Shown piece after piece: positions 16,869-25,565 of a stretch of 64,000 nt of DNA (position 1 is the stretch's first letter; each line of letters opens with the position of its first letter). Both the position numbers and the translations under genes were made by a program. This DNA comes from Marinobacterium sedimentorum (GTDB lineage: Bacteria; Pseudomonadota; Gammaproteobacteria; Pseudomonadales; Balneatricaceae): contig NZ_JALDYX010000002.1 of NCBI RefSeq assembly GCF_024267675.1, positions 1 to 64,000 of the forward strand. The letters run 5' to 3'. The notes under the pieces are model-generated. The model made no database searches. It had not been told where the DNA came from and worked only from the letters and a program-made list of their open reading frames with translations.

Positions 16869-18263
16869 TCAGGCGGGTTTAAAGACCGACTTACGCAGAA
16901 TCACGTACAGGGTTACGCTCACCACCAGGCTGGTAAAAAACTCGACCGGAATCAGGCTATTGAGCACATAGTGCGCCAGTACCGCGGCCACCAGGGTACT
17001 GATGATACCGGCCCAGTTTACCGCTTCGCTGTGTACCCGTTTGTCACGGCCGTTCTGGCGAATAATAAAGTAGTCAGCCAGCATGATACTGGCGAAGGCC
17101 GTGGTCAGCACGCCCAGGATATTTACCCAGGACTGCACCAGGCCCAGAATATTCATGGCGATCATCGCCAGGGCAATCAGGTTGGCGGCGACAACCAGCA
17201 TCCAGCGGGGCATGCGCAGGTTGGCTGCGTCAAACAGGTTGGATAACGACAGCGAGCCGCTGTAGGTATTGAGTACCTGGGCCTTTCCCTGGGCCATGAT
17301 CATCAGGATAAAGCCGATAATGCCGCCAAACACGATAAAGGCCGCCGCCACGCCATCGGGGGACAGCGCCATGCTTTGTGCAACATCGGCAGGAATGCCC
17401 TTGGCCAGGTAGGAGTCGATCAGCCTGCCACTGCCGGCAAACATGACCACGCCGCCAATCACCACCATGACTATGTCCAGGAACAGGTTGCCGAGGAAGG
17501 CGGCAATGCCGATGTCCTTTGAGCTTTTGGCATAGCGCCCTATATCTGCATCCACCAGTGCCAGAGCGCCGGCCGAGCCGATAAACAGATTGATGCAGAA
17601 GATGAACTTGCCCATGTCAGTGCTGGCGCCCATGCCCGCGAGCACCTCGGCCGGGAGAATGGCGCCAAAAGACGTGGCGGCGGCAAAGCTCTGGTTGGTG
17701 GTGATCAGCACCGAGTAGGTCATGTAGATCAGAATGACCAGGAACAGAACGAGGCTGATGGACGAGACCCTGGAGACCAGTTTAAAACCATAGAGGGTGA
17801 GGAATATCCAGGCGGCGGATAGAGCACCATATATAGTGACCTGGTTCATGACCGTGTCAGGCATGTTGAAGAAAAACAGAAATCCCTGGTAGAGCAGGGC
17901 ATTCTCCAGAGCCAGAAAGCCAATAATCATAAAGGCAAAGATAGCGGAGCCCAGGATCGAGCCTTTTATGCCAAAGCCGTATTGGCGCGCCATTACGGTG
18001 CTGGATAATCCGGATTTATAGGCAACGTGACCGCAAAGCCACCCCAGAAGTGAGCCTATAATGGTCACGGTGATACCTGCGATCAGCGCTATCTTGAAAC
18101 CGGCGACAAAGGTGGCCAGAGCGCCAAAGAAAAGCTGGATCAGGGTGGTGACGATACCCGCGGTATTCCAGGAGAGTTTTAACCAACCCTCGCGTGCATG
18201 TTCCGGCACACTTTCCAGAGCATGGTCTTCCATGACTGTTTGCAGAATCTCGGTGTTTTCCAT
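16869..18263 (-). CDS. NCS1-family (CodB-like) nucleobase permease
   Basis: A 464-residue inner-membrane protein with about 12 helices. The SWNTAGIVTTLIQLFFGAL start, QYGFGIKGS after helix 3, and the DADIGRYAKSSKD and NTYSGSLSLSNL regions match cytosine permease CodB and related NCS1 symporters. The substrate is likely a purine, pyrimidine or similar heterocycle. It is the second gene of a leftward unit after a cyclase-family hydrolase, about 130 bp downstream of it. The pairing suggests the permease imports a heterocycle whose ring or formamide the hydrolase opens. Confidence 0.85.
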   Translation of the reverse strand: MENTEILQTVMEDHALESVPEHAREGWLKLSWNTAGIVTTLIQLFFGALATFVAGFKIALIAGITVTIIGSLLGWLCGHVAYKSGLSSTVMARQYGFGIKGSILGSAIFAFMIIGFLALENALLYQGFLFFFNMPDTVMNQVTIYGALSAAWIFLTLYGFKLVSRVSSISLVLFLVILIYMTYSVLITTNQSFAAATSFGAILPAEVLAGMGASTDMGKFIFCINLFIGSAGALALVDADIGRYAKSSKDIGIAAFLGNLFLDIVMVVIGGVVMFAGSGRLIDSYLAKGIPADVAQSMALSPDGVAAAFIVFGGIIGFILMIMAQGKAQVLNTYSGSLSLSNLFDAANLRMPRWMLVVAANLIALAMIAMNILGLVQSWVNILGVLTTAFASIMLADYFIIRQNGRDKRVHSEAVNWAGIISTLVAAVLAHYVLNSLIPVEFFTSLVVSVTLYVILRKSVFKPA

Positions 18264-18393
18264 TTGTCTTACCTGTGATGTGAATTACAAAATCCCGTGC
18301 CTGGTCTGTTCCCTTGCTGCGTTACAGCTGGCCGGCACGGGTTGCCATAAGGCTCAGCGCCAGCCGCCTGGGCTGGGAGTGGATAGGGGCGCG

Positions 18394-19182
18394 TCAGAGT
18401 TCGTCCTGCACCAGCGCAAGCACTCGTAGCGGGCTTCCGGAACCGTCTTTTATTTTCAGGGGGGCTGCCACTATGATGGCGCCCTGGGGGGGCAGCTGAT
18501 CCAGGTTCATCAGGCATTGCAAACCGTATTTGTTTGCCCCGTGCATGAGCGTGTGGCAGGGATAGGCCAGGGGCCAGGCATAGGATTGCCCGGCATCGGT
18601 ATTGATGGTTTCTACGCCGAAACCGCGTACATCCCGCTCCTTGATCAGCCACTCAACGGCAGCCTGGGTGGGACCCGGCGTATGAGCGCCGTCTTGCTGC
18701 ATGTTTACAAAGGCGGCGGGGTCGCAGATTCGTTTGCTCCAGTCGGTACGCAGCAGCAGCCAGGCACCGGCGGGGATACGCCCGTGCTGTTCTTCCCAGC
18801 TGAGCAGATAGTCGACGTCGAGTAGCCAGTCATCGTTGTGGGCGACTTTCTGGCTGGCATCAATCACACAGGCAGGGCCAATAAACTGGCGCGCATCAAT
18901 GGTATCAACGCTGTTGTTGGGGTGGTCTTTGCCGCTGATCCAATGCACGGGGGCGTCAAAGTGGGTGCCGGTGTGTTCACCGCAGGAGAAATTGTTCCAG
19001 TACCAGCCAGGGCCATTTTCATCGTATCTCGAAATAGGCTCCTGTTTGAAAGCCCATACCTGAGCGAACTGTGGCGGCAACTCAAGGGCGGGGAATTCGG
19101 AAGAAAGGGTTTGCGTTAAATCCACAATGCGGATGCTGTTGTCCGCTAAATTCTGAGCCAGCTGTTCAAGCGTAGAAGGCAT
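18394..19182 (-). CDS. Cyclase-family metal-dependent hydrolase (kynurenine formamidase/isatin hydrolase-like)
   Basis: A 262-residue cytoplasmic enzyme with the family signature HTGTHFDAPVH at residues 70-80, whose His and Asp residues bind the metal (Zn or Mn). Members include kynurenine formamidase (about 210 residues) and isatin hydrolase (about 260). The length and the GWYWNNFSCGEHTGTH context fit the isatin-hydrolase-like branch better, but this is tentative. An AAAGGAGATATTC ribosome-binding site sets the start. It is the first gene of a unit with a CodB-like permease; a strong palindrome at 19293-19306 upstream is a likely operator. Confidence 0.8.
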   Translation of the reverse strand: MPSTLEQLAQNLADNSIRIVDLTQTLSSEFPALELPPQFAQVWAFKQEPISRYDENGPGWYWNNFSCGEHTGTHFDAPVHWISGKDHPNNSVDTIDARQFIGPACVIDASQKVAHNDDWLLDVDYLLSWEEQHGRIPAGAWLLLRTDWSKRICDPAAFVNMQQDGAHTPGPTQAAVEWLIKERDVRGFGVETINTDAGQSYAWPLAYPCHTLMHGANKYGLQCLMNLDQLPPQGAIIVAAPLKIKDGSGSPLRVLALVQDEL

Positions 19183-19739
19183 GAATATCTCCTTTATTAT
19201 TTTATACTGGGCAATAGACTTACGCTATTACACGGTTGCATTCCCCGGTTTCTTTGAGGTCTGTATTTTCAGGGCTCTAAAAATTTATTCATGTATCAAT
19301 TGATACCAAAATATAATAAACAGGTGCCAGTAGACTATCCGGATAATCGACCTTTGCTATCCGGATTTTCACTTTAAAATAGTTTTACTGAGCTCTGAGT
19401 GGTGGGTTGAATAATATATTTGCATCGTGCCTGCTTGCCGTTGGTGCGCTGAGTTGATGATCAATCAGTTGTTTTTTAATCTGGTAAGGTTTGTGGGAAA
19501 CTCGTTTCAGTTCATCACGAACAGGCAGGCTGGCGCTGTAAGCAGCAGGTTCTGGCGTTTAACTGTGACTGCACTTCGCTGGTTCATTTTGATGCTGGTT
19601 TAAAAGGGGAGGTTACCGAATGGCTATGTTGCTTCGATTATCCCGTCGGTTATTCTGCGTTTTTAACGCTATGCTGGCTGTACATGTGCGATATTAGACG
19701 CAGGTGCCATCGGACACCTTCATGAAAAGGGAAGCAGGC
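19183..19739. other. Divergent regulatory region
   Basis: No gene seen. It is AT-rich near 19270-19330 around the palindrome and probable promoter of the leftward hydrolase-permease unit. The right part should hold the promoter of the metal transporter gene. Confidence 0.5.
19293..19306 (-). promoter_or_regulatory. Perfect 14-bp palindrome, likely operator (GntR-like)
   Basis: GTATCAATTGATAC is fully palindromic, about 110 bp upstream of the hydrolase gene, with TATTATATT beside it on the minus strand resembling a -10 region. The GTATxx-xxATAC form resembles operators of FadR-type GntR regulators. No such regulator is encoded next to it. Confidence 0.55.
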
Positions 19740-20429
19740 ATGAGGCATGTTGAAAAGCATAAAACGCACCGCACGGGATGGCTGCGGGCGGCGGTTCTTG
19801 GCGCAAATGACGGCATTGTGTCTACGGCGAGCCTGATTCTCGGCGTAGCCGCCGCAGGGGGCGGATCTCAGAGCATCCTGGTCGCGGGCGTTGCCGGCCT
19901 GGTTGCGGGGGCCATGTCGATGGCGGCCGGTGAATATGTCTCGGTAAGTTCCCAGGCTGATACCGAACAGGCTGATCTCACCAGGGAACGCAAAGAACTC
20001 GAGGAGACCCCTGAACTTGAGCGCGCAGAGCTGACGAACATTTATGTAAAGCGCGGGCTGGACAGGGAACTCGCGTTTAACGTGGCGACCCAGCTGATGG
20101 AGCATGATGCGCTCGGAGCGCATGCGCGCGACGAGCTGGGTATCTCCGCTACCCTGGCGGCACGGCCCGTTCAGGCAGCCTTGGCGTCCGCTGCTACCTT
20201 TGCGGTGGGTGCGGTGCTTCCGCTTCTGGTTGTTTTCCTGTTTCCGGCGTCCATACTGGTGTTGGCCGTCTCGGGCAGTGCACTGTTGTTTCTTGCGCTG
20301 CTGGGGTATCTGTCCGCACGTTCAGGCGGTGCTCCTGTATGGCCGGCAATCTTGCGTGTCACCTTCTGGGGGGCATTGGCAATGGCGCTGACAGCCGGCG
20401 TGGGGGCCCTTCTCGGGGTGGCCATTTAG
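19740..20429 (+). CDS. VIT1/CCC1-family iron/manganese transporter
   Basis: A 229-residue membrane protein. The first helix region (LRAAVLGANDGIVSTASLILGV) and AGAMSMAAGEYVSVSSQADTE are the family signatures. A charged loop (residues about 80-140, rich in E and metal-binding side chains) follows, then three more helices. Such proteins move Fe2+ or Mn2+ out of the cytoplasm. ATG 19740 is preferred since AAAAGGGAAGC precedes it; GTG 19704 and ATG 19722 are possible. Confidence 0.85.
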   Translation: MRHVEKHKTHRTGWLRAAVLGANDGIVSTASLILGVAAAGGGSQSILVAGVAGLVAGAMSMAAGEYVSVSSQADTEQADLTRERKELEETPELERAELTNIYVKRGLDRELAFNVATQLMEHDALGAHARDELGISATLAARPVQAALASAATFAVGAVLPLLVVFLFPASILVLAVSGSALLFLALLGYLSARSGGAPVWPAILRVTFWGALAMALTAGVGALLGVAI

Positions 20430-20766
20430 CGTATTCCTGCGTCCTTGCTTGCCCGGTGCCTGACCGGGTGCGACCTGACCTTTCTGCGCCTGCGCCTGCG
20501 CCTCTGTGTGCGTGGCTGCGCGCAGTATCCGACAGCCCTGATGGCCTGGTATTGGTCCTTTCGGCCTCACAGACAGTGCGCAGTAATGACTAGAGTATTA
20601 AGTTTTTATGACGGGGTTGCGTAATCGGAATCCGGCTATTAGGCTTTTTGTGTATACATTTGATGTACGTTCGCTGTGCAAGGGATATGCGTATTTTGCC
20701 CGGCTTTGCTGGAGTTTCTTGTTTGAAGCAACAGCCACAGGTGTTGCAGTGGCCTGAAAGGGTTAT
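20430..20766. other. Intergenic region
   Basis: No gene seen. A short tandem GCGCCT array lies near 20485-20505. The right half is AT-rich and probably contains the promoter of the small gene at 20767. Confidence 0.45.
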
Positions 20767-20958
20767 ATGGACAAAAGCATCAAGGCAAAAAAGAACAGTC
20801 AGCTGGTGATTCGCATTAATGATATGCAGCGGGATCGCTTCGTATCCATCTGTGAGGAGCTCGATACCAGCGCTGCACGTGAAGTACGTCGCTTTATACG
20901 CCTGTTTCTGGCAGAGCATGAAAAGGCGGCAGAGGGCTCGGAGCATCCGGAACCTTAG
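20767..20958 (+). CDS. Small ribbon-helix-helix-like protein
   Basis: A 63-residue basic protein. A strand-like SQLVIRINDMQRDRFVSICEELDTS followed by AAREVRRFIRLFLAEHE has the strand-helix-helix pattern of CopG/Arc-type DNA-binding proteins. GAAAGGGTTAT gives a plausible ribosome-binding site. No toxin gene is adjacent, so it is not clearly an antitoxin. It could regulate the small lysine-rich gene just downstream. Confidence 0.6.
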   Translation: MDKSIKAKKNSQLVIRINDMQRDRFVSICEELDTSAAREVRRFIRLFLAEHEKAAEGSEHPEP

Positions 20959-21016
20959 CTGTTCTCGGCGGCTGGCGGAACGGCATCCTGCTGAATTAAC
21001 TAAGGAGAGCGTCACC

Positions 21017-21127
21017 ATGGCCAAGGTAAAGGCTGTAAAAAAAGATATCGCAGCGCGCAAAGCCAAGATTGCCAAGCACGAAGGCAAACTTAAAAAGCTT
21101 AAAAAGCTGCTGAAAAAAGCGAAATAG
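21017..21127 (+). CDS. Very small lysine-rich basic protein (36 aa)
   Basis: Strong evidence for a real gene despite its size: TAAGGAG 9 bases before the ATG, and a strong terminator 14 bp after the stop. The product is MAKVKAVKKDIAARKAKIAK followed by more lysine-rich helix, about 40 percent Lys with no aromatic residues. It is likely one amphipathic or coiled helix that binds nucleic acid or ribosomes, resembling histone-H1-like tails; this is inference. It lies 58 bp after the ribbon-helix-helix gene. Confidence 0.75.
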   Translation: MAKVKAVKKDIAARKAKIAKHEGKLKKLKKLLKKAK

Positions 21128-21141
21128 CGGTGCCTTAGGAT

Positions 21142-21176
21142 AAGCGGCTGCCATAGAGGCAGCCGCTTTTTTTTGT
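21142..21176 (+). terminator. Strong Rho-independent terminator
   Basis: AAGCGGCTGCC and GGCAGCCGCTT form a perfect 11-bp stem around ATAGA, followed by a run of T residues. It ends the small lysine-rich gene's transcript. Confidence 0.92.
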
Positions 21177-21371
21177 TTTTTCCCGCAAGCTGATCTGCTT
21201 TTTTCAAACCCTTGGCTGCCCGGGTAAGTTTTGATTCAGATCAAGCTTTGACAGGCAATGCCCTGAATTACCTGTCATAAGTTCCAGCATGGCCTAAGGT
21301 TGATACAGAGCAAGCAGTTGAATTATGTAAGCTCGGGTGCTGACGAACAGGGCTGTAATCGGGGTGGAGTG

Positions 21372-21845
21372 ATGGCCAACGAACTCATTTTAATGTTGCA
21401 CCCCAGCTTCGGGGTGCTGGCGATTCTGGCGTCGCTCTGGGTGTTCGTCGAAGCGCTGAACACTGAGTCGCGGGTAAGTGCCGGGCGGATCAGAGTGGCG
21501 AGTCTTGCGTGCGCAGTGCTGATGTGGCTGAGCTATCTGGTAGGCGGGTACTGGTATGTGCTTTTTTACGGCGCCGACAAGGCGCTGATCAATGCCGGGC
21601 CCTGGCCGTTCGCACACAGCTTCTTCATGGAAACCAAGGAACATGTGTTTTTTACGCTGCTGCTGCTGGCGAGCTACCTTCCGGTGGCGGCATTTAACCT
21701 GACATCCAACCGAGCGGTGCGCACTCTGGTACTGTCGGTTGCCGGTTTGATTATCGTGCTCGGGCTGGCCATGGAAGGGGCGGGCGCCTTTATCAGCATG
21801 GGATCCAAGATGGCCTTGCTTGGCAAGGTCGCAGCGGGAATGTAA
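21372..21845 (+). CDS. Conserved-looking membrane protein (four to five helices)
   Basis: 157 residues with hydrophobic segments near 5-25, 43-65, 88-107 and 115-145. MLHPSFGVLAILASLWVFVE and a HSFFMETKEHVFF segment hold His residues that could face a redox or heme partner. I do not recognise the family. ATG 21372 is preferred over the earlier start because of GGGGTGGAGTG just upstream. It lies 2 bp before another small membrane protein gene, so the two are surely cotranscribed and may form a complex. Confidence 0.65.
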   Translation: MANELILMLHPSFGVLAILASLWVFVEALNTESRVSAGRIRVASLACAVLMWLSYLVGGYWYVLFYGADKALINAGPWPFAHSFFMETKEHVFFTLLLLASYLPVAAFNLTSNRAVRTLVLSVAGLIIVLGLAMEGAGAFISMGSKMALLGKVAAGM

Positions 21846-21847
21846 CG

Positions 21848-22156
21848 ATGAAAGACACCACTACTGGCAAATACACCGTCTCTTTTGGCCTGGCACTGGC
21901 CGTTACCAGCCTGCTGAGCGCGCTGCTGGTCGTGCTCAAGGAGCTTAACGAAGAGACTGTGCTGGCCTGGATGAAAGTCGCAACGGGTCATCACTGGGTC
22001 ACCCATGGCGTTTTGGATCTGCTGCTTTTTCTGCTGCTCGGTATCGTTTTCGCGCAGCTGGGGTGGGGTGCCCGCGTCAGTGGCAATGCGCTGGCACTGA
22101 CCATTGTCACCAGTGTTGTGCTTAGCGGCCTGATCATTGCCGGCTTTTTTGTCTAG
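21848..22156 (+). CDS. Small membrane protein, partner of the upstream gene
   Basis: 102 residues with three predicted helices (about 12-32, 52-72 and 82-101). Starts 2 bp after the preceding stop. TGHHWVTHG between the first two helices holds three His residues, a possible metal or heme site. Family not recognised. Confidence 0.62.
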   Translation: MKDTTTGKYTVSFGLALAVTSLLSALLVVLKELNEETVLAWMKVATGHHWVTHGVLDLLLFLLLGIVFAQLGWGARVSGNALALTIVTSVVLSGLIIAGFFV

Positions 22157-22341
22157 CACTTTGATAAAAGTGACCCCCCTGCGCCTTTCTGCCATGGCGC
22201 TTCCCAACCATGATAACACCGCCGATCGTTCCGAAGCCTGCTCGGCCTTTGCCTGCCCCTTGATCGAGGTCGCAACACGCGGGTTGATGTTCGCCTCTAT
22301 AGTGTTGGTAAGCCGATTCTGCGTATGGACCACGAGAACAA

Positions 22342-23313
22342 ATGACCGCTAACCCGAAAACTACACCCGCCGAACCATCCGTCGAACAGCTGGGAGGTTC
22401 TGACCTGTCCAGTCTGCTCAGGCGCCTGTTGCTGGCTACCCGTCCGGCGTTCCTGACCGCCTCGGTACTGCCGGTGCTGGTGGGTACCAGCTGGGGTTAC
22501 AAGGTTGCCGGCGAGCTGGACTGGACCGCGCTGCTGCTGGCACTGGCATCCATCGTCTTTATCCATGCTGCGGCCAATGTGCTGAATGATGTGTTCGATG
22601 ATCTGGGTGGCAGCGACCGGAACAACGACGAACGCATTTTTCCATTTACCGGCGGGTCCCGCTTTATCCAGAATGGCGTCATGAGCGTGCGGCAAATGGC
22701 CGTCTGGGGCGGCGTGCTGTTGATACTGGGTATGGCTTTAGGTGCCGCGCTGGTGGCGCACAAGGGTATGGTGGTGCTGCTGCTGGGACTGGTGGGCGTC
22801 GCGCTGGGCCTGCTGTATTCGATTCCGCCGGTGCAGCTTAATGCCCGCGGGCTGGGGGAGCTGGCCGTGGGCGCGGGATTTGGCATACTGCCGGTGACGG
22901 GTGCCGCCTGGCTGCAAAGTGGTATCTCCATCGTGGGTGCACTGGTGCTGTCGCTGCCCATTGCCTGCTGGGTCATGGCCATTCTGCTGATGAATGAGGT
23001 ACCGGATCTGAAGGCAGACCAGGCGGTCGGCAAGCATACGCTGGTGGTACGGCTGGGGCTGAGCCGAACACGCTTGCTGTATCTGCTGGTTCAGTTACTG
23101 GCGTTTGCGGTACTCGCCGTGGCCGTTTCCCTGGGGATGCTGCAGGGCGCTGCGGGGCTGATCCCCGGCATTGTGCTGCTGCTGGCGGCACTCTATGCGG
23201 CCTTTGGCATCGGCGCCGGGACTGCACGCCTGACACGCAGCATTCAACTGACACTGATGATCCATATGCTGGGCGGGGTCTGGCTGGCCGCCTGGATACT
23301 CCTATCGGTATGA
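22342..23313 (+). CDS. UbiA-family prenyltransferase (MenA-like)
   Basis: A 323-residue integral membrane enzyme with about nine helices. NDVFDD at 82-87 is the first Asp-rich motif that binds the prenyl diphosphate with Mg2+. NEVPDLKADQAVGK is the second, in the form seen in MenA, 1,4-dihydroxy-2-naphthoate polyprenyltransferase. YSIPPVQLNARGLGE matches the conserved loop. The aromatic substrate is not certain. A UbiA protein without other menaquinone genes nearby may act in another pathway. Two small membrane genes lie just upstream but nearly 190 bp away. Confidence 0.8.
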   Translation: MTANPKTTPAEPSVEQLGGSDLSSLLRRLLLATRPAFLTASVLPVLVGTSWGYKVAGELDWTALLLALASIVFIHAAANVLNDVFDDLGGSDRNNDERIFPFTGGSRFIQNGVMSVRQMAVWGGVLLILGMALGAALVAHKGMVVLLLGLVGVALGLLYSIPPVQLNARGLGELAVGAGFGILPVTGAAWLQSGISIVGALVLSLPIACWVMAILLMNEVPDLKADQAVGKHTLVVRLGLSRTRLLYLLVQLLAFAVLAVAVSLGMLQGAAGLIPGIVLLLAALYAAFGIGAGTARLTRSIQLTLMIHMLGGVWLAAWILLSV

Positions 23314-23457
23314 GGGGGCAGATCAAGCTGGGCTTCGGTATTAATGCGACGAGCCGCAGCCCCGCCCCTGTTGTATTTTCACGCCTTATGCCGAGTCTTG
23401 ATGCCGGTCTTCTATAGCGGTCCGTCCTTTAATCCGCAATGTCAGTCATGACCTGCG

Positions 23458-25230
23458 CTATCGCAGCGGCCAGCCCAGCAGCAATACCGCCAGCGTCACC
23501 GTCCCGGTGACCAGGTTCATCGGTACGCCAACACGCAGGAAGTCGGCGAAGTGATAGTTGCCGGGCCCGTACACCATCAGGTTGGTCTGGTAGCCCAGCG
23601 GAGTCGCAAAGCTGGCGGAGGCCGCCATCATGATGGCGAATACAAAGGGCTCGCTATTCAAGCCGCCCATCTCGGTTATTTGCAGCACTATCGGCAGCAT
23701 CAGTATGGCGGCGGCATTGTTGGTGATCACCTCGGTGAGCAACGATACAGTGACATAGGTCAGTACCAGTAACAGCCAGTCGCTATCCTGGCTCAGATAA
23801 ATAATATGTTCGGCCAGGAAAGTCGCCACGCCGGTTTTTTCCAGCGCCGTGCCCAGGGCGAAAGAGGCGGCGATGGTGATTATCACATTCAGATCCAGGC
23901 TCTTTTCCGCCTGACTCACCGAGCAGCAGCCGCTGGCAAGCATCAGGCCGGCGCCCAGCAGCGCGGCATTGAGCATGCTGATAAGCCCAATGCTGGCAGC
24001 ACCGATCACACTGATTAGAATGGCCCAGGCCAGCAGCGCCTGGCCGTGACGTGGCGTTTCGGTACCCATATCGCTGATCAGCAAAAAATCCTTGTTGTAG
24101 CGCTGGCGGGTGACAAAGGCGGGCCTGGCTTCCAGCAGCAGGGTATCGCCCGCCTGCAAGGTAATGGTGCTGAGATTACCCCGAATGCGCTCGCCGTGGC
24201 GTGCTACCGCCAGCACAACGGCGCCGTAACGCTCGCGAAAGCGCGCATCCCGAATCGCCAGACCAACGGCGGCGCAGTGCGGTGAGACCACAGCTTCCAC
24301 CAGGCAGCGTTCGGGGCGCTGTTGCTGCAAGACTTGAGCGGCCGCGTTTTCCGCCGAGGGAATAATGCCCTTGATGCGCAGCAGATCGGTGATGGCCTCG
24401 ATATCTCCGGCGAAAACCAGCCGGTCGCCGCCCTGCAACGGTTCCTCGGATGAGACCGCGGTGACCAGGGCGCCATCACGCTCGATCTCCACCAGGTAGA
24501 CGCGCTTGAGGTGGCGCAGACCGGCCTGTTCCACGCTGCGACCCACCAGGGGGCCGCGGGGGTCTATGGCGACCTCCAGGGTGAATTCCCGCAGATTGGC
24601 AAAGGCACTGTCGGGCTCGCGGCTCGGCAGCCAGTGGGGGAAAAACAGCCACATGAATGCAAGGCCCCCCAGTGCCACCGGCAGGCCTACGGCGGTGATG
24701 GCAAACAGCGAGAAGCCGGGGCTCCCGGTCAGCGTCTGGTACTGGGCATTGACGATCAGGTTGGTGCTGGTGCCGATCAGTGTCAGAGTACCGCCCAGGA
24801 TGGCGCAGTAGCTCAGCGGAATCATCAGTTTGGACGGCGCTATGCCGATTCGCCGCGACCAGCTGTGCACCGCCGGAATCAGGGTGGCGACCACAGGCGT
24901 GTTGTTCAGAAAGGCACTGAGCACCACCACGGGGGTGAACAGGCGCGCAAGCGCACCGCGTTCGGTGGCGGGTGTGCCTAGCACCCGGTCAATCAGCAGG
25001 TCGGCAGCCCCTGAGGCGTGCATGCCCGCCGCTACGATGAACATCGCTGCCACCGTGATGAGTCCGCTGTTGCCAAAGCCTGCAAGGGCATCGGCAGGGT
25101 TCAGTATGCCGGCAAGACTTAGCAGGCTGAGTGCAGCCATCATGACCAGATGGGGGCGAATCTGGCTGCTAATCAGGGTTATCAATACGCTGGCGGTGAG
25201 CGCCAGGGAAAACCAGCCTTGCCATTGCAT
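23458..25230 (-). CDS. SLC13-family permease with two TrkA-C domains
   Basis: A 590-residue transporter. N- and C-terminal membrane halves carry the family motifs: NNTPVVATLIPAVHSW and GTSTNLIVNAQ in the first, TEVITNNAAAILMLPIVLQ and SFATPLGYQTNLMVYGPG in the second. Between them, residues about 200-370 hold two RCK/TrkA-C regulatory domains (GPLVGRSVEQAGLR and LQAGDTLLLEARP). Relatives move sulfate, dicarboxylates or citrate; the substrate cannot be told here. It stands alone, pointing towards the prenyltransferase gene. Confidence 0.85.
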   Translation of the reverse strand: MQWQGWFSLALTASVLITLISSQIRPHLVMMAALSLLSLAGILNPADALAGFGNSGLITVAAMFIVAAGMHASGAADLLIDRVLGTPATERGALARLFTPVVVLSAFLNNTPVVATLIPAVHSWSRRIGIAPSKLMIPLSYCAILGGTLTLIGTSTNLIVNAQYQTLTGSPGFSLFAITAVGLPVALGGLAFMWLFFPHWLPSREPDSAFANLREFTLEVAIDPRGPLVGRSVEQAGLRHLKRVYLVEIERDGALVTAVSSEEPLQGGDRLVFAGDIEAITDLLRIKGIIPSAENAAAQVLQQQRPERCLVEAVVSPHCAAVGLAIRDARFRERYGAVVLAVARHGERIRGNLSTITLQAGDTLLLEARPAFVTRQRYNKDFLLISDMGTETPRHGQALLAWAILISVIGAASIGLISMLNAALLGAGLMLASGCCSVSQAEKSLDLNVIITIAASFALGTALEKTGVATFLAEHIIYLSQDSDWLLLVLTYVTVSLLTEVITNNAAAILMLPIVLQITEMGGLNSEPFVFAIMMAASASFATPLGYQTNLMVYGPGNYHFADFLRVGVPMNLVTGTVTLAVLLLGWPLR

Positions 25231-25565
25231 CGTTGCGGCTTCCGGTGACCTTATGGGTCAAAGTTGTCGTGTGTTTTATTGAGGGTTTTGCAGGGTTTTG
25301 GTCGTGCGCTTGTCATTTTTTCAGGGGCGGTTGAAGTGCTCCTGATGACGACTGGGCGGAGTATAAGGCGGCGCTTAAATAACAAATAAGAATATGTTTC
25401 GCTATTATTAGATCAAATGGAAATATGCAAATTATCAGGACAGCTGTACGGCAGACCTGCGGGCTTCAGCGCCTGGCGCGCAGGCGTGGGGGCTGTTCCG
25501 GCGAGCGTTCAGAGTGCAGAATGGCAGGCTCAGAGCCTGGGATTGGCAGACAGGGGAGTAATGCA

